Assembly (NCBI RefSeq): GCF_902726565.1
Contig: NZ_CACVAF010000001.1
Span: forward strand, 434,001-498,000
Source: Yersinia vastinensis
GTDB taxonomy: Bacteria > Pseudomonadota > Gammaproteobacteria > Enterobacterales > Enterobacteriaceae
Direction of reading: 5' to 3'
DNA: 64,000 nt
Below are positions 28,557 through 37,766 of this stretch, in pieces. Position 1 is the stretch's first letter, and every line of letters begins with the position of its first letter. The notes under the pieces are model-generated. The model saw only the letters and a program-made list of their open reading frames with translations. It ran no database searches and was not told the origin of the DNA. Position numbers and translations under genes: made by a program.

Positions 28557-29006
28557 ATGAAAATGGAAAACTTACGCTCCATTCTGCTCAAATTGGAGGG
28601 ATCTCTCGAAGAACTAGAAGCTATTCTTATCGAGGAGGCGAATCAGTTAAGGCGGACACAAATAAACCCGGTGTCACTGCAAATTGTGTCTGATAGCAAA
28701 AGCCAATTATTGTCGACAATCAGTCATTACGATGAACTGCGTAAGCAGCAGGAAATAATACTACAACAGGCTGCACCTTATCATCAGAATACAAGATTGT
28801 CCTCTTACTGGAATCATATTATCCAGAAAGTTAAAGTGGCCAATGAGCTGAATGAGAAAATTTATATATTGCTCGATATGCATATGCAGAAAACAAATAA
28901 CCTGAGCAAAGTGGTTGTTAAAGCCGGTTCGGATTCATCTTTGTATAGCCCAGAAGGACAGTCGAATGTTGCTTCTGCGGGAAAAGTTTATAATTTTAGC
29001 GTGTAG
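28557..29006 (+). CDS. flgN: FlgK/FlgL export chaperone FlgN
   Basis: 149 residues, helical; a little longer than E. coli FlgN. The N-terminal pattern LEGSLEELEAILIEEANQL fits FlgN, and position 14 bases after flgM is standard. The amphipathic region at about 85-120 is where FlgN binds the C-termini of FlgK and FlgL. The sequence is divergent, so the call depends partly on position. Confidence 0.9.
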   Translation: MKMENLRSILLKLEGSLEELEAILIEEANQLRRTQINPVSLQIVSDSKSQLLSTISHYDELRKQQEIILQQAAPYHQNTRLSSYWNHIIQKVKVANELNEKIYILLDMHMQKTNNLSKVVVKAGSDSSLYSPEGQSNVASAGKVYNFSV

Positions 29007-29032
29007 ATTTCTTTCAGTCATTCCTTCCTATT

Positions 29033-29058
29033 TAAACTTCCTTTATTAAGGAAGTTTA
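29033..29058 (+). terminator. Hairpin terminator after flgMN
   Basis: 11-bp perfect inverted repeat (TAAACTTCCTT / AAGGAAGTTTA) with a 4-base loop, followed by TTTCTG, 27 bases after flgN. It separates flgMN from srfABC, though the short T stretch may allow read-through. Confidence 0.75.
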
Positions 29059-29118
29059 TTTCTGTCAATCAATCGCTTTATTACCTGACACTTTCGTTCA
29101 CTCTTCGGGCGTTCTCTT

Positions 29119-29147
29119 TACCGTTTTTTTGCTGCTAAAGCCGTTAA
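29119..29147 (+). promoter_or_regulatory. Possible sigma-28-like promoter for srfABC
   Basis: TACCGTTT and GCCGTTAA resemble the FliA -35 and -10 elements (six and seven of eight positions), but the spacer is 13 bases rather than 11. The -10 ends 54 bases before the srfA start. Weak evidence; if active it would place srfABC in the flagellar class 3 regulon. Confidence 0.3.
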
Positions 29148-29201
29148 AATAGACAACTCAGAATGAATGAGTGAATAAGTCTAAAAGGCAAGGTTGATGA
29201 A

Positions 29202-30554
29202 GTGGCAAAAATAATATTGCGCAGCGGTTATCTGGATGATTTTATCGCATTGGGTGAAAACGGGCAGACAATATTTGATGCGGCATTACAGATTCGCGAA
29301 ACATTGCGTCTGCGCAATCAGCACATGCTTCTCGATTGCCTGGCAATACCGCAGAGCAATGATGCGGAAGATAAAGTGGACTGGTATACCCCCCGGGAAG
29401 GAACTATCACGCCGTGGGCATGTGCCAGTGAACAGCAATGTGAAGATGCACTGGTTTATCTGGAAAACTGTCTGGTGGCGGCTTATGAGATAAGCCAGCG
29501 CTGCCTACAAGCAGAGAAAATAGCTGTTCAGTTATTTGGTTCCTTAATGATAAAGGTTCTCCAATTTCCGGCCAGCCAACATGTATATCTAATTGATAAT
29601 AAACCCGTTATCACTTTTTGGGGTTTTGTTAACCTGAATGCCTCAGCACGTGAAGATGTGTTTGATTGCCTGCGAGTTTGTCCTCAAGTAGACGATGAGA
29701 TTCCACCCGTGTTAGAGCAACCTTCGTCAGAGCAACCTTTGGCTGTGGCAGAGGAGGATATCGTTGATCCCGAGGCGGTTATCGTCACGTTAAGCCAGCG
29801 GGAAGCGCCACTTTTACCGCCACCCGCGGCCAAGATAGTGGATGAATTACCACCATCCATCCCCCCACAGTCTAAAATACGCTCTATTTGGCAGCGTACC
29901 CTACTGAAAATCACGGTATTGATCATCGTGCTTGTGACTATTTTTCTGGCATCCTCTTATTTAACCAAAGAGACAATATTGCCAGAGTCCCCAGAGACAG
30001 TGAGTGAGGCGGTCATTCCCGTACCCACACAAGATATCGTCATTCCAGTTAATAAATTGCCATTGCAGTACGCTACAGTTGCCACTCCAGCCATCATCGC
30101 CCCGGTCAAAGTGGCAGAAACGGCCCAAGTTGAACCTGCCAACAATGCTCTTACCAATCATGTTCCCGCCAAAAATGCATTAGTGCTTCCAGCGAATGCC
30201 GTCAAAGCAGGGTCAACTAAATTTCTGACAGGGACGTGGCGAGCGACCATTGATATTAAAAGCCCGGTAACAGGCCGCCCGGCGAGTCTGCGTTATCAGA
30301 TAAACAACAAGACCGGCACCGTGCGTACTGTTCATGGCGACAACGTGACCTGTAAATCAGACATTGAATTAGGGTTGATGCAATCCGGCAATTTGGTCAT
30401 CAAAAGTCGGGGCCAAGCTAAATGCAGTGATGGGACACGTTACTCGTTCCCAGAGGTAACTTGTACACAGGGGCTTACCGGTGCGGCGCAATGCACCGCG
30501 CGCTACGCCGATGACACCCTGGTCCCCATCACGTTTATTAAAGTGAGTAAATAA
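29202..30554 (+). CDS. srfA: SrfA-type protein (SsrB-regulated factor A family)
   Basis: 450 residues from a GTG start; the product then begins MAKIILRSGYLDDFIALGENG, matching the Salmonella SrfA N-terminus as I recall it. Layout: cytoplasmic domain 1 to about 160, a Pro/Glu-rich linker, one membrane helix at about 228-248 (LLKITVLIIVLVTIFLASSY), a second low-complexity linker, and a C-terminal domain from about 340 with four cysteines (384, 408, 421, 431). With N-in topology that domain is periplasmic and could carry two disulfides. The molecular function is unknown. Named in Salmonella as SsrB-regulated; found in several enterics and insect pathogens with srfB and srfC. Confidence 0.85.
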   Translation: MAKIILRSGYLDDFIALGENGQTIFDAALQIRETLRLRNQHMLLDCLAIPQSNDAEDKVDWYTPREGTITPWACASEQQCEDALVYLENCLVAAYEISQRCLQAEKIAVQLFGSLMIKVLQFPASQHVYLIDNKPVITFWGFVNLNASAREDVFDCLRVCPQVDDEIPPVLEQPSSEQPLAVAEEDIVDPEAVIVTLSQREAPLLPPPAAKIVDELPPSIPPQSKIRSIWQRTLLKITVLIIVLVTIFLASSYLTKETILPESPETVSEAVIPVPTQDIVIPVNKLPLQYATVATPAIIAPVKVAETAQVEPANNALTNHVPAKNALVLPANAVKAGSTKFLTGTWRATIDIKSPVTGRPASLRYQINNKTGTVRTVHGDNVTCKSDIELGLMQSGNLVIKSRGQAKCSDGTRYSFPEVTCTQGLTGAAQCTARYADDTLVPITFIKVSK

Positions 30555-30558
30555 TCCC

Positions 30559-33525
30559 ATGCTGGCAAACCTCATCGACTATAAATCGAGTGTCACTCTG
30601 GTCAAAAACAGCAGCATCCAGTTTTTGGACTTTGGCCTGACGCCGGTGGAAGTTCATCCCCACAGCGGACGTTTTGTCCGCCAAAGTGTCAATGGCCCAC
30701 TGCTGCGCCTCGACTATGACCCGCAGTTAAGCCGATTTGTCCTACCCGGTGAAAATGGTGGCACACCTGAGATTGTTAAGCCTGAGAGCACTTTCCCACT
30801 TGAACACTCTCTTAAGGTGTTAAATAACCTCTGGTTGCCGCTGCCTTTTATGCGTTTTAGCCCTGGACATGCATTTAGCAATAGCCCGGCTAACTGGGCG
30901 CGAGTGCATATTCGGCGTTTGGTCGAACCGGATACGGCGGGAAATACCTTCCGGATCTGTATCGCTTTTGATACCAAAGTTCATACCGATGAAACGGCAA
31001 GCCAACTGATGCCCACCACCAGTGATGTTTGCAACGGCACCCGTTTTGCTCTCGCATGGCACGATAACGAAATCAGTGAATTTCTCGATCAAACATGGGT
31101 AGACGGTTGGTTGCGTGAAGTGTTTATTCACTATGCCACTGAGCAAGAGGGGCGCAATAAACACGAGCTTCTCAGCGCGATGAAAGCATTTGAGTATCAG
31201 GCCCATTTCCTTAATCTACTTGAGATGCTTGGCACTCAAGTCTCAGTGCCAGAAATTCAATTAGTGGGGCAGGCACTGACTGCACCAGCGGTGCCCGTTG
31301 ACCTGATACTTGATGTCGGGAATACCCATACTTGTGGGGTATTACTGGAAGATCATGGTGAAAAGAATACCGGTTTGCAGCAGAGTGCGGCGCTACATAT
31401 TCGTTCACTTAGCGAACCTCAATATCTCAGTGAGCCTCTGTTCAGCAGCCGGCTTGAATTCCATGAAGCAAAGTTTGGTAAACACTGTTTTTCAATGGAG
31501 GGAGGGCGTGATGATGCTTTTGTCTGGCCATCAATGGTGCGCGTGGGGGATGAAGCACAAAAGTTAGCCATGCAGCGCCAAGGAACTGATGGGGCCAGCG
31601 GGATTTCAAGCCCGCGACGTTATCTCTGGGATGATACACCCGCCCCTCAGGCATGGCGCTTCAGCCAATTTAACCACAAGAAACAGAGTGATCCTCGCGC
31701 TATTGCGCTGCCGCTAATGAATTTGATCAATGACGATGGGCAGCCGTTATCGGATCTGTCCCCGGAAGAGCGGCTGCCCGTCTTCTCATCAAATTATAGT
31801 CGTAGCTCTTTGATGACAATGTTGCTGTGTGAATTGCTGACGCAAGCCTTGGTGCAAATCAACAGCATCAGCCATCGGCAAAGTATGGGACTGGCATCGG
31901 CTCCTCGTCAGTTGCGCAATCTCATCCTGACCCTGCCTTCGGCCATGCCGAAACAAGAGCGCGCCATTTTTCGGCATCGGATGCAAGAGGCGATAAAGTT
32001 AGTCTGGGAGGCTCTAGGGTGGGTATCAAAATATGATGACCTACCTTCTTTATCTTCAGAAATCAATGTATTGCCACTTCCCGATGTGCATATGGAATGG
32101 GATGAGGCCATCTGCGGTCAACTGGTGTGGTTATATAATGAAGCGATGAACAATTATGCGGGGCATTCCCGTGTATTTTTCCAGAATTTGATTCGTCCCG
32201 AACGCCTACAGGACAAGGATACTTCTGCTGGCAGCACTCTGCGCGTCGCCTCTATTGATATTGGTGGGGGCACGACTGACATGGCAATTGCTCAATATCA
32301 GTTGGATGATGGCATTGGCAGCAATGTGAAAATCACGCCACAATTGCTGTTCAGAGAAGGATTTAAAGTGGCGGGTGATGACATTCTGTTGGATGTAATT
32401 CAGCAGAGTGTTTTGCCTGCATTGCAACAGGCTTTGCATCTGGCGGGTGTGAATGATCCCGAAGGGATTATGGCCAAATTGTTTGGCACATCGCCGCTTG
32501 ATGGTGCGCGCGCTACACTGCGTCAGCAAACAACGTTACAGTTATTTATTCCGCTGGCTAACGCTCTTTTGACACACTGGGAGAACAGCGATCCCCATGA
32601 TCATTTTGCCCAATTCGACGGGCAATTTGGCGAGCTATTAAGTCAGCGACCGACAGACAATGTGATGAATTACATTCATCAGGCCATTCAGCCTCTATTG
32701 CCCGCTGGCGCGCCACATTTTGATGTGTTGGAAACCCCGCTATTGGTGGAGTTGGCAACCCTGAAAGAGGCTTTGTTGGCGGGGCGATTTAGCCTCACTG
32801 CGCCCTTGCAGTCGCTGTGCGAAGTTATTAGCCATTACTGCTGTGATGTTTTGTTGGTGACAGGGCGTCCGTCATGCTTACCGGGAATTCAGGCATTATT
32901 AAGTGACCTGCAAGCGGTCCCGGTCAATCGTATTGTTTGGTTAGATAGCTATCCTATTCACCAGCAGTTTCCTTTTGGCCGCCAAGGGCGTGTTGATAAC
33001 CCTAAATCAACGGCAGCACTCGGTGCCATGATCTGTAGTTTAGCGATGGATTTGCGTCTGCCGGGGTTCAATTTTAAAGCAGCAGATATCCAGGCTTATT
33101 CCACCATTAGCCACCTCGGCACACTTGATGGCCGTCATGTTTTACATCAGGAGAATGTCTGGTATTCCGACATTGATCTAGACAATCCGGACTCGCGCTT
33201 AGATGAAACGAGCTATTTTCCGATGAGGGGAGAGACGTGTCTGGGCTTTCGCCAACTCGCTGATGCACGTTGGCCCGCAACGCCGCTGTATTTGCTGAAA
33301 ATTAACTCCTCAGAACTGGCCAAACGTATTGCCGGTGATGGTGTGTTATTCGTCCGCCTGCAATACGATGCGAAAAATGAAGGATTTTCACTGGCGCAAG
33401 CCAAAATGCAAGATGGCACTCCAGTGGCGCTCGATGGGTTGAAACTAAAACTGAATACCCTGACTCACAGTTATAACGGTGTTGATCACTACTGGATCGA
33501 CAGCGGGAGTGTCTACCCGAAATGA
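30559..33525 (+). CDS. srfB: SrfB-type virulence-associated protein, actin/Hsp70-like fold
   Basis: 988 residues, no signal peptide. Two motifs typical of the sugar-kinase/Hsp70/actin ATPase superfamily are visible: a phosphate-1-like stretch LILDVGNTHTCGVLLEDHG near residue 248 and the phosphate-2 motif SIDIGGGTTDMAIAQY near 564. This suggests an ATP-binding cytoplasmic protein of the SrfB family, whose function is not established. The start is 4 bases after the srfA stop and its end overlaps srfC by 4 bases, so the three genes are one tight operon. Confidence 0.9.
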   Translation: MLANLIDYKSSVTLVKNSSIQFLDFGLTPVEVHPHSGRFVRQSVNGPLLRLDYDPQLSRFVLPGENGGTPEIVKPESTFPLEHSLKVLNNLWLPLPFMRFSPGHAFSNSPANWARVHIRRLVEPDTAGNTFRICIAFDTKVHTDETASQLMPTTSDVCNGTRFALAWHDNEISEFLDQTWVDGWLREVFIHYATEQEGRNKHELLSAMKAFEYQAHFLNLLEMLGTQVSVPEIQLVGQALTAPAVPVDLILDVGNTHTCGVLLEDHGEKNTGLQQSAALHIRSLSEPQYLSEPLFSSRLEFHEAKFGKHCFSMEGGRDDAFVWPSMVRVGDEAQKLAMQRQGTDGASGISSPRRYLWDDTPAPQAWRFSQFNHKKQSDPRAIALPLMNLINDDGQPLSDLSPEERLPVFSSNYSRSSLMTMLLCELLTQALVQINSISHRQSMGLASAPRQLRNLILTLPSAMPKQERAIFRHRMQEAIKLVWEALGWVSKYDDLPSLSSEINVLPLPDVHMEWDEAICGQLVWLYNEAMNNYAGHSRVFFQNLIRPERLQDKDTSAGSTLRVASIDIGGGTTDMAIAQYQLDDGIGSNVKITPQLLFREGFKVAGDDILLDVIQQSVLPALQQALHLAGVNDPEGIMAKLFGTSPLDGARATLRQQTTLQLFIPLANALLTHWENSDPHDHFAQFDGQFGELLSQRPTDNVMNYIHQAIQPLLPAGAPHFDVLETPLLVELATLKEALLAGRFSLTAPLQSLCEVISHYCCDVLLVTGRPSCLPGIQALLSDLQAVPVNRIVWLDSYPIHQQFPFGRQGRVDNPKSTAALGAMICSLAMDLRLPGFNFKAADIQAYSTISHLGTLDGRHVLHQENVWYSDIDLDNPDSRLDETSYFPMRGETCLGFRQLADARWPATPLYLLKINSSELAKRIAGDGVLFVRLQYDAKNEGFSLAQAKMQDGTPVALDGLKLKLNTLTHSYNGVDHYWIDSGSVYPK

Positions 33526-35687
33526 ATCAGTCTAATACCATGCTAAATCAATTGATGAATTGGGTGCAGAGCACCCGGGAACACTCTCCGTTACTGCACC
33601 TTGAAGCCGACGGACTGTTGGCACGTTTAACGCATCTGCATTATCGTCAGCAGCAAATTGATGCACTGAATACCTTGCCGATGACACTTGGGTTGTATGG
33701 CGAATCCGTAGAGGGAAAACATCATTTACTGAAAATGCTCGCGGCGAAGGGCAGGGATGAGGTTTATGTCCAGTTAGGGGCTACGATGATCAACTATCTG
33801 ACGCTGATCAACCCCAGCAATACCGCGGCATCCATAGCAGTTCGCTTCACAAACACGCCACCATCCGTGGTGGATGAGGCTTATCCACTGTTGCTCACAC
33901 TTTTGACTGAAAGTGACTTGGCGCAGCGATTGATACATCAACATCAGACGGATAATCCACACCATCGGGTACCGAACAGTGTCATTGCCGCAACACTCTC
34001 GGAGCTGCAGGCACGTCGTCAGATTGAACCGAACGCGGGTATGACGCCTGAACAGTTCTCATCAGTCACTTGTTGTTATCATCGTTATCTCCGTGGCTCC
34101 TATCAGCTTGATGACCATCTCCTGCACCAGATGGCAGAATTGGCTCCTTGGTTGAGCCTTAGTGATCGCGCTGAGTTATTGGCACTATTGTGGGGGAAAG
34201 ACTCTGCACTCACAGCGCAATGGCAACAGCAAGCTCAGACCTTGCAATACCTGGGGGGCGTCACTGAACTGCTGGCCCCCTCTAGCCTCATAACTGAGGG
34301 GTTCTTGTTTTATGGGCATTCAGAAGCGCCATTACAAAATGCCGATATTATCGTTTGCCCACTTTATCGTGGAAGAAAACTGACCTGCCAGAGCCTAACC
34401 CAACAGGCATTGGCAAGTGTTTGTGCTGAGGTGACCTTTGTTCTCAGCCACTCGTCATCCCTCACAGAGGTCGAGTTGGTGGATATTCCGGCCCATCAGT
34501 TAAGTTATTATCAGGACAGATTACAACCCGACATGCTCTTGATATGTGACCCGGTGGCAGAACGCTCGCCGATGATATCAGCCGCCAAGAGTCTTATGCA
34601 GTGGGCAACACAGACACAGTCCCAGAGCCAAAACACTATGCCACGGCTTGCCTGGGCGATTACTCCGTTTGATATACGTTTTACTCAACCTCACCATAGG
34701 GATGATTCTGTTCAGCGCTTTATGACTCAATCAGGTATTCGTTGGGGGACATTGCAGGCCTTGGATCAGCGCAATATGGCGAGCTTGCAGGAGTGGCTAG
34801 CAGCTGCCTTAAGCAGCACTTCTCGGCACTCTCGGTTAGTGTCATTGCAGACGGAACTGACTGAACGGGTGATTAATCAATTTCACAGTATTCACCTCGA
34901 CATGAGCGCCAATGCTGTTAGTGCTAAACAGCAAGGTGAAGCACTCATTCGCACTTTGCAATCTAAGGCTGCCAGACAGGGGGAGATTATTGGTAAGTTT
35001 ATGCTCCCTCGAGAAACTCTTTATCAATGTTGGCTGCAATATCAGCAGATATCATTCAGCAAACCGGCAGAGTTGGTACTCAATATCGACTTATTTGATG
35101 AGCGTGAGCCGCTTTCCCAAAGTGTTTGTGATCAACGCAGCTTTGCCTCCGCAGTTTATGAGTTGTGGGTAAATCATTTACGCCAGCTCAGCTATCGGCT
35201 GTTGTTGATGCCCTCGCTAGATTTGGACCGGAAGCAACTGCAAACACTGTGTGACATGCTGATCAGAATCAGTCATCAACGTGGTCTTCAGCAAACCTTA
35301 GAAAGGGTGCTGGCGCGGCATGATAACAGCGCAGCAACGGCTATCACTCATGCGGCCAATGTGCTAAACGATTTTGTCAGTTGGCTGGGTTACAACCATC
35401 AAGCCGCAGGAGAAGAACGGCCGATGAGTCGAGTGAATAAATCATCGACCATCTTTGCTTCATCACCACAGGCGAGTGCGACGACCCGTTTAAGGAGTCT
35501 GGGTGAACAAACTCAGCATGGCAATGCCGGATACATTTATGACTGGCTGGTCGCCTTATTGACTCGAATAAATGAGAATGTTGACCATGTCTACCCTGAT
35601 GATATTTCTGTTGATCAACGAGAGATCCTGCATAGTCTTATTATCAGGCAGAAAAATCACAATGGCTCCTTACCTGCCGTCTCTTGA
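33522..35687 (+). CDS. srfC: SrfC-type virulence-associated protein with degenerate P-loop
   Basis: 721 residues, overlapping the srfB stop (ATGA). The start of the protein carries a P-loop-like stretch GLYGESVEGKHHLLKML at about residues 57-73; the lysine is kept but the following Ser/Thr is His. A later VELVDIPAHQ (about 316-325) resembles a GTPase DxxG switch with the Gly changed to Ala. These suggest a dynamin- or GTPase-like ancestor with reduced or altered nucleotide binding. No signal peptide or membrane helix. Family membership follows from the operon and length; the function is unknown. Confidence 0.88.
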   Translation: MNQSNTMLNQLMNWVQSTREHSPLLHLEADGLLARLTHLHYRQQQIDALNTLPMTLGLYGESVEGKHHLLKMLAAKGRDEVYVQLGATMINYLTLINPSNTAASIAVRFTNTPPSVVDEAYPLLLTLLTESDLAQRLIHQHQTDNPHHRVPNSVIAATLSELQARRQIEPNAGMTPEQFSSVTCCYHRYLRGSYQLDDHLLHQMAELAPWLSLSDRAELLALLWGKDSALTAQWQQQAQTLQYLGGVTELLAPSSLITEGFLFYGHSEAPLQNADIIVCPLYRGRKLTCQSLTQQALASVCAEVTFVLSHSSSLTEVELVDIPAHQLSYYQDRLQPDMLLICDPVAERSPMISAAKSLMQWATQTQSQSQNTMPRLAWAITPFDIRFTQPHHRDDSVQRFMTQSGIRWGTLQALDQRNMASLQEWLAAALSSTSRHSRLVSLQTELTERVINQFHSIHLDMSANAVSAKQQGEALIRTLQSKAARQGEIIGKFMLPRETLYQCWLQYQQISFSKPAELVLNIDLFDEREPLSQSVCDQRSFASAVYELWVNHLRQLSYRLLLMPSLDLDRKQLQTLCDMLIRISHQRGLQQTLERVLARHDNSAATAITHAANVLNDFVSWLGYNHQAAGEERPMSRVNKSSTIFASSPQASATTRLRSLGEQTQHGNAGYIYDWLVALLTRINENVDHVYPDDISVDQREILHSLIIRQKNHNGSLPAVS

Positions 35688-35774
35688 GTCACGCAATGAT
35701 GAAATGGCGTGAAGCTGTCGGAAAGATTGAAGGACATAACTGAATATCGATAGAAATAGTCGGCTAGCGAAAAG

Positions 35775-35831
35775 AACTCAACCCAGGTTGCACAATGTTT
35801 TCCAGAGTTAAATAACGATCAGGGTTGAGTT
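35775..35831. repeat. Inverted repeat downstream of srfC
   Basis: AACTCAACCC at 35775-35784 and its exact complement GGGTTGAGTT at 35822-35831, separated by 37 bases. It lies between the convergent ends of srfC and the unknown gene at 35898. It may be a long-loop terminator or a remnant of a mobile element; there is no T run. Confidence 0.5.
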
Positions 35832-35897
35832 ATATCTAATTTATAAATATACATATAGAAAATTAATTTTTTAAAGTGTTAAGTTTATCTCTGTTGG

Positions 35898-37022
35898 TTA
35901 TTTCTGTTTTGAGGCATAGTTAATGGGGGTGCTAACTGACGCTATGCCACAAACATCACCACCGGTAGAACTATTAAGATGAGATTTCATTGTCATATTT
36001 CCCACTTTTTTTGATATATCAACCTTGGCACTGTTATATAGGTTGCGAAATATTGATTGGATTTTTTCTTTATCTGTGATTTCGCCGCCATTATAAATAT
36101 CAATATTGGCTCGATTGTCCTTACTATAAGGAACTGCGAATTGATATGAAAAACCACTATCTGAACCATAACCAGGATAAGGAATAAATACGTATACTCC
36201 CTCAGCTCCGCGAAATCCTGCTTTTCTATCTGCAAAAAATAATCCAATGGCAACCATTGTTTCTGAGTCATTAACATCAACAAATCGAGATTTAAGTTGT
36301 ATTTCAGGAGAATCAAGGTCTTGGTTCAGAGTCACTGACATATAGTTGACAGTTGTGCCATGCTCCATGTATAGGTTACCTTTCTTATAGCCATCGATAC
36401 TGGTACGCCAATTAGGGGTATAATAATTAGTATCACTGTCATTGATAATGACGCCTAAAATCTTCTGTTCAATACCCCAAATAAGCCAGTATAAAATGGC
36501 CGCTAGAGCGAGCACAACGGCCACAATCGCTGATTTTAACCCAACACCTTTGATTGCGATCATGAGTGCATTTTTTAATGTCTCCCCGCCAATTAACTGT
36601 GCCGCGACTTTAATTGCGACGGGAACACCAACGGCGATAATAGTTCCTCCTAGCGTTTGTACCACAAACTGTGTAGTACTTGTAGATTCAGCCAATGCTC
36701 TAAGATTTTTGTTAGTTGTTTTTACCCAATCGGTTACTTTAGTACCGGTGTAATCACTGGCAATTAATGCATTTTTGCGTGAAATAAAAATATTAGGTTC
36801 AAGTTCTACACTTGCTTCAGAAAGAATTCTATCATCCCCTTCATCTGTGAAGCCTTTGAAATTATTTACTCCTTCGATAACTCTACGACGATACTCTTTG
36901 ATTGACTCCTGAAGTGTATATTTATCATGGTCGAAAAGACTTTTAAGTTCTATGTTAAATTTATCCTCTATATTTGATATGGAGGCTAATACTTCATTAT
37001 GCAATGAATTGTCTTTAGTCAT
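35898..37022 (-). CDS. Unknown protein with central hydrophobic block, possible membrane-active protein
   Basis: 374 residues, start supported by AAGGA 6 bases before the ATG. Family not recognised. Residues 1-115 are charged and probably helical. Residues 117-142 and 150-193 form a hydrophobic block broken by IGGETLKN. Residues 200-374 look beta-rich with many Gly, Tyr and Asn (AEGVYVFIPYPGYGSDSG). There is no signal peptide. A helical N-terminus, an inner hydrophobic hairpin and a beta-rich C-terminus is a layout seen in some alpha-pore-forming toxins, but this is inference from composition. The gene is clearly more AT-rich than its neighbours and lies between srfABC and tRNA-Phe, which suggests transfer. 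Confidence 0.75.
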   Translation of the reverse strand: MTKDNSLHNEVLASISNIEDKFNIELKSLFDHDKYTLQESIKEYRRRVIEGVNNFKGFTDEGDDRILSEASVELEPNIFISRKNALIASDYTGTKVTDWVKTTNKNLRALAESTSTTQFVVQTLGGTIIAVGVPVAIKVAAQLIGGETLKNALMIAIKGVGLKSAIVAVVLALAAILYWLIWGIEQKILGVIINDSDTNYYTPNWRTSIDGYKKGNLYMEHGTTVNYMSVTLNQDLDSPEIQLKSRFVDVNDSETMVAIGLFFADRKAGFRGAEGVYVFIPYPGYGSDSGFSYQFAVPYSKDNRANIDIYNGGEITDKEKIQSIFRNLYNSAKVDISKKVGNMTMKSHLNSSTGGDVCGIASVSTPINYASKQK

Positions 37023-37604
37023 ATTTTATCCTTATTAATATCGTTAAGCAGGTATGAAAGTAATAAATAATAAATCCCGTCATAACGTTAAATTTATGAC
37101 TAAGATTATCTTTATTTATAAAATCCAACAAAATAAATTCTGTGTCTAAAGTGTATTTTTGTCAAATGCATAAAATGATTAAAACCAATAAATCCATTTA
37201 ACATATTGATGTTGATTAAAAAAATAATAAACTGACAACGTTACTGTTCGTAAATAAAAACTTAATTATTATGATAAATAATAGTGGTTAATATGCACTA
37301 ACACACTGACATTATTTGGTTAATTAGACTTATGAGATAGACTTGATTTCAATAATGGGTTGATGATTATTTCTCGACTAAAAAGATGGGCTGTTATTTC
37401 TCTTTAGGGGCGTTTCATACAAGCAACGTAACAGCCTTGGATAAAACAGAATATTACGCTTGCGGGGTCTATCATGAACATCTTTTCGGTTAGTTATTCA
37501 AAGGAAAATCAGGCAATCTATTTGTGTCGCTTGTTCCATTGTTCTGAGGCCACCATCTTAAGCCGTTCATCTTTGTGCTATGTGTGGTTGAGACTTTGGT
37601 ATTT
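37023..37604. other. AT-rich stretch without a convincing gene
   Basis: About 580 bases. It holds the upstream region of the unknown gene and a mostly AT-rich tract. One open frame at 37473-37646 (57 codons) has no ribosome site and runs into the duplicated tRNA terminator, so it is not called. No insertion-sequence ends were recognised. Confidence 0.6.
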
Positions 37605-37681
37605 GATGAAGAGTCTAAACGCCAGAAAGCAAAAAACCAGCCGTTAAGCTGGTTTCTCTAAAGATGGTGCCCGGACTCGGA
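37605..37681. repeat. Partial copy of tRNA-Phe 3' end plus terminator (att-like)
   Basis: 77 bases identical to 37767-37843 at 75 positions. It contains the last 17 bases of the tRNA gene (37665-37681), the downstream hairpin and about 50 further bases, but not the body of the tRNA. Partial tRNA 3'-end copies of this kind are typical of integrase attachment sites left by islands or prophages. Confidence 0.85.
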
Positions 37682-37766
37682 CAACCCGCGCAGCGGTGTT
37701 GAACGTCGCTTGCGACGGCCCCGTAGGGGTGAGCGCTGCTTGCAGGGCGAATAATCGAACGTGTTC

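Noticed and set aside
1..29058. Reading the locus as a lateral (Flag-2 type) system
   Set aside because: FlhA, FliC and FlgH resemble primary enteric proteins; FlhDC is present and there is no LafK-type regulator in the window.
29202..35687. Type VI secretion cluster
   Set aside because: SrfA has a loose likeness in layout to T6SS accessory proteins, but no tss core genes are present.
37473..37646. 57-codon open frame between the unknown gene and tRNA-Phe
   Set aside because: No ribosome site, low-complexity product, and its 3' end is the duplicated tRNA terminator.
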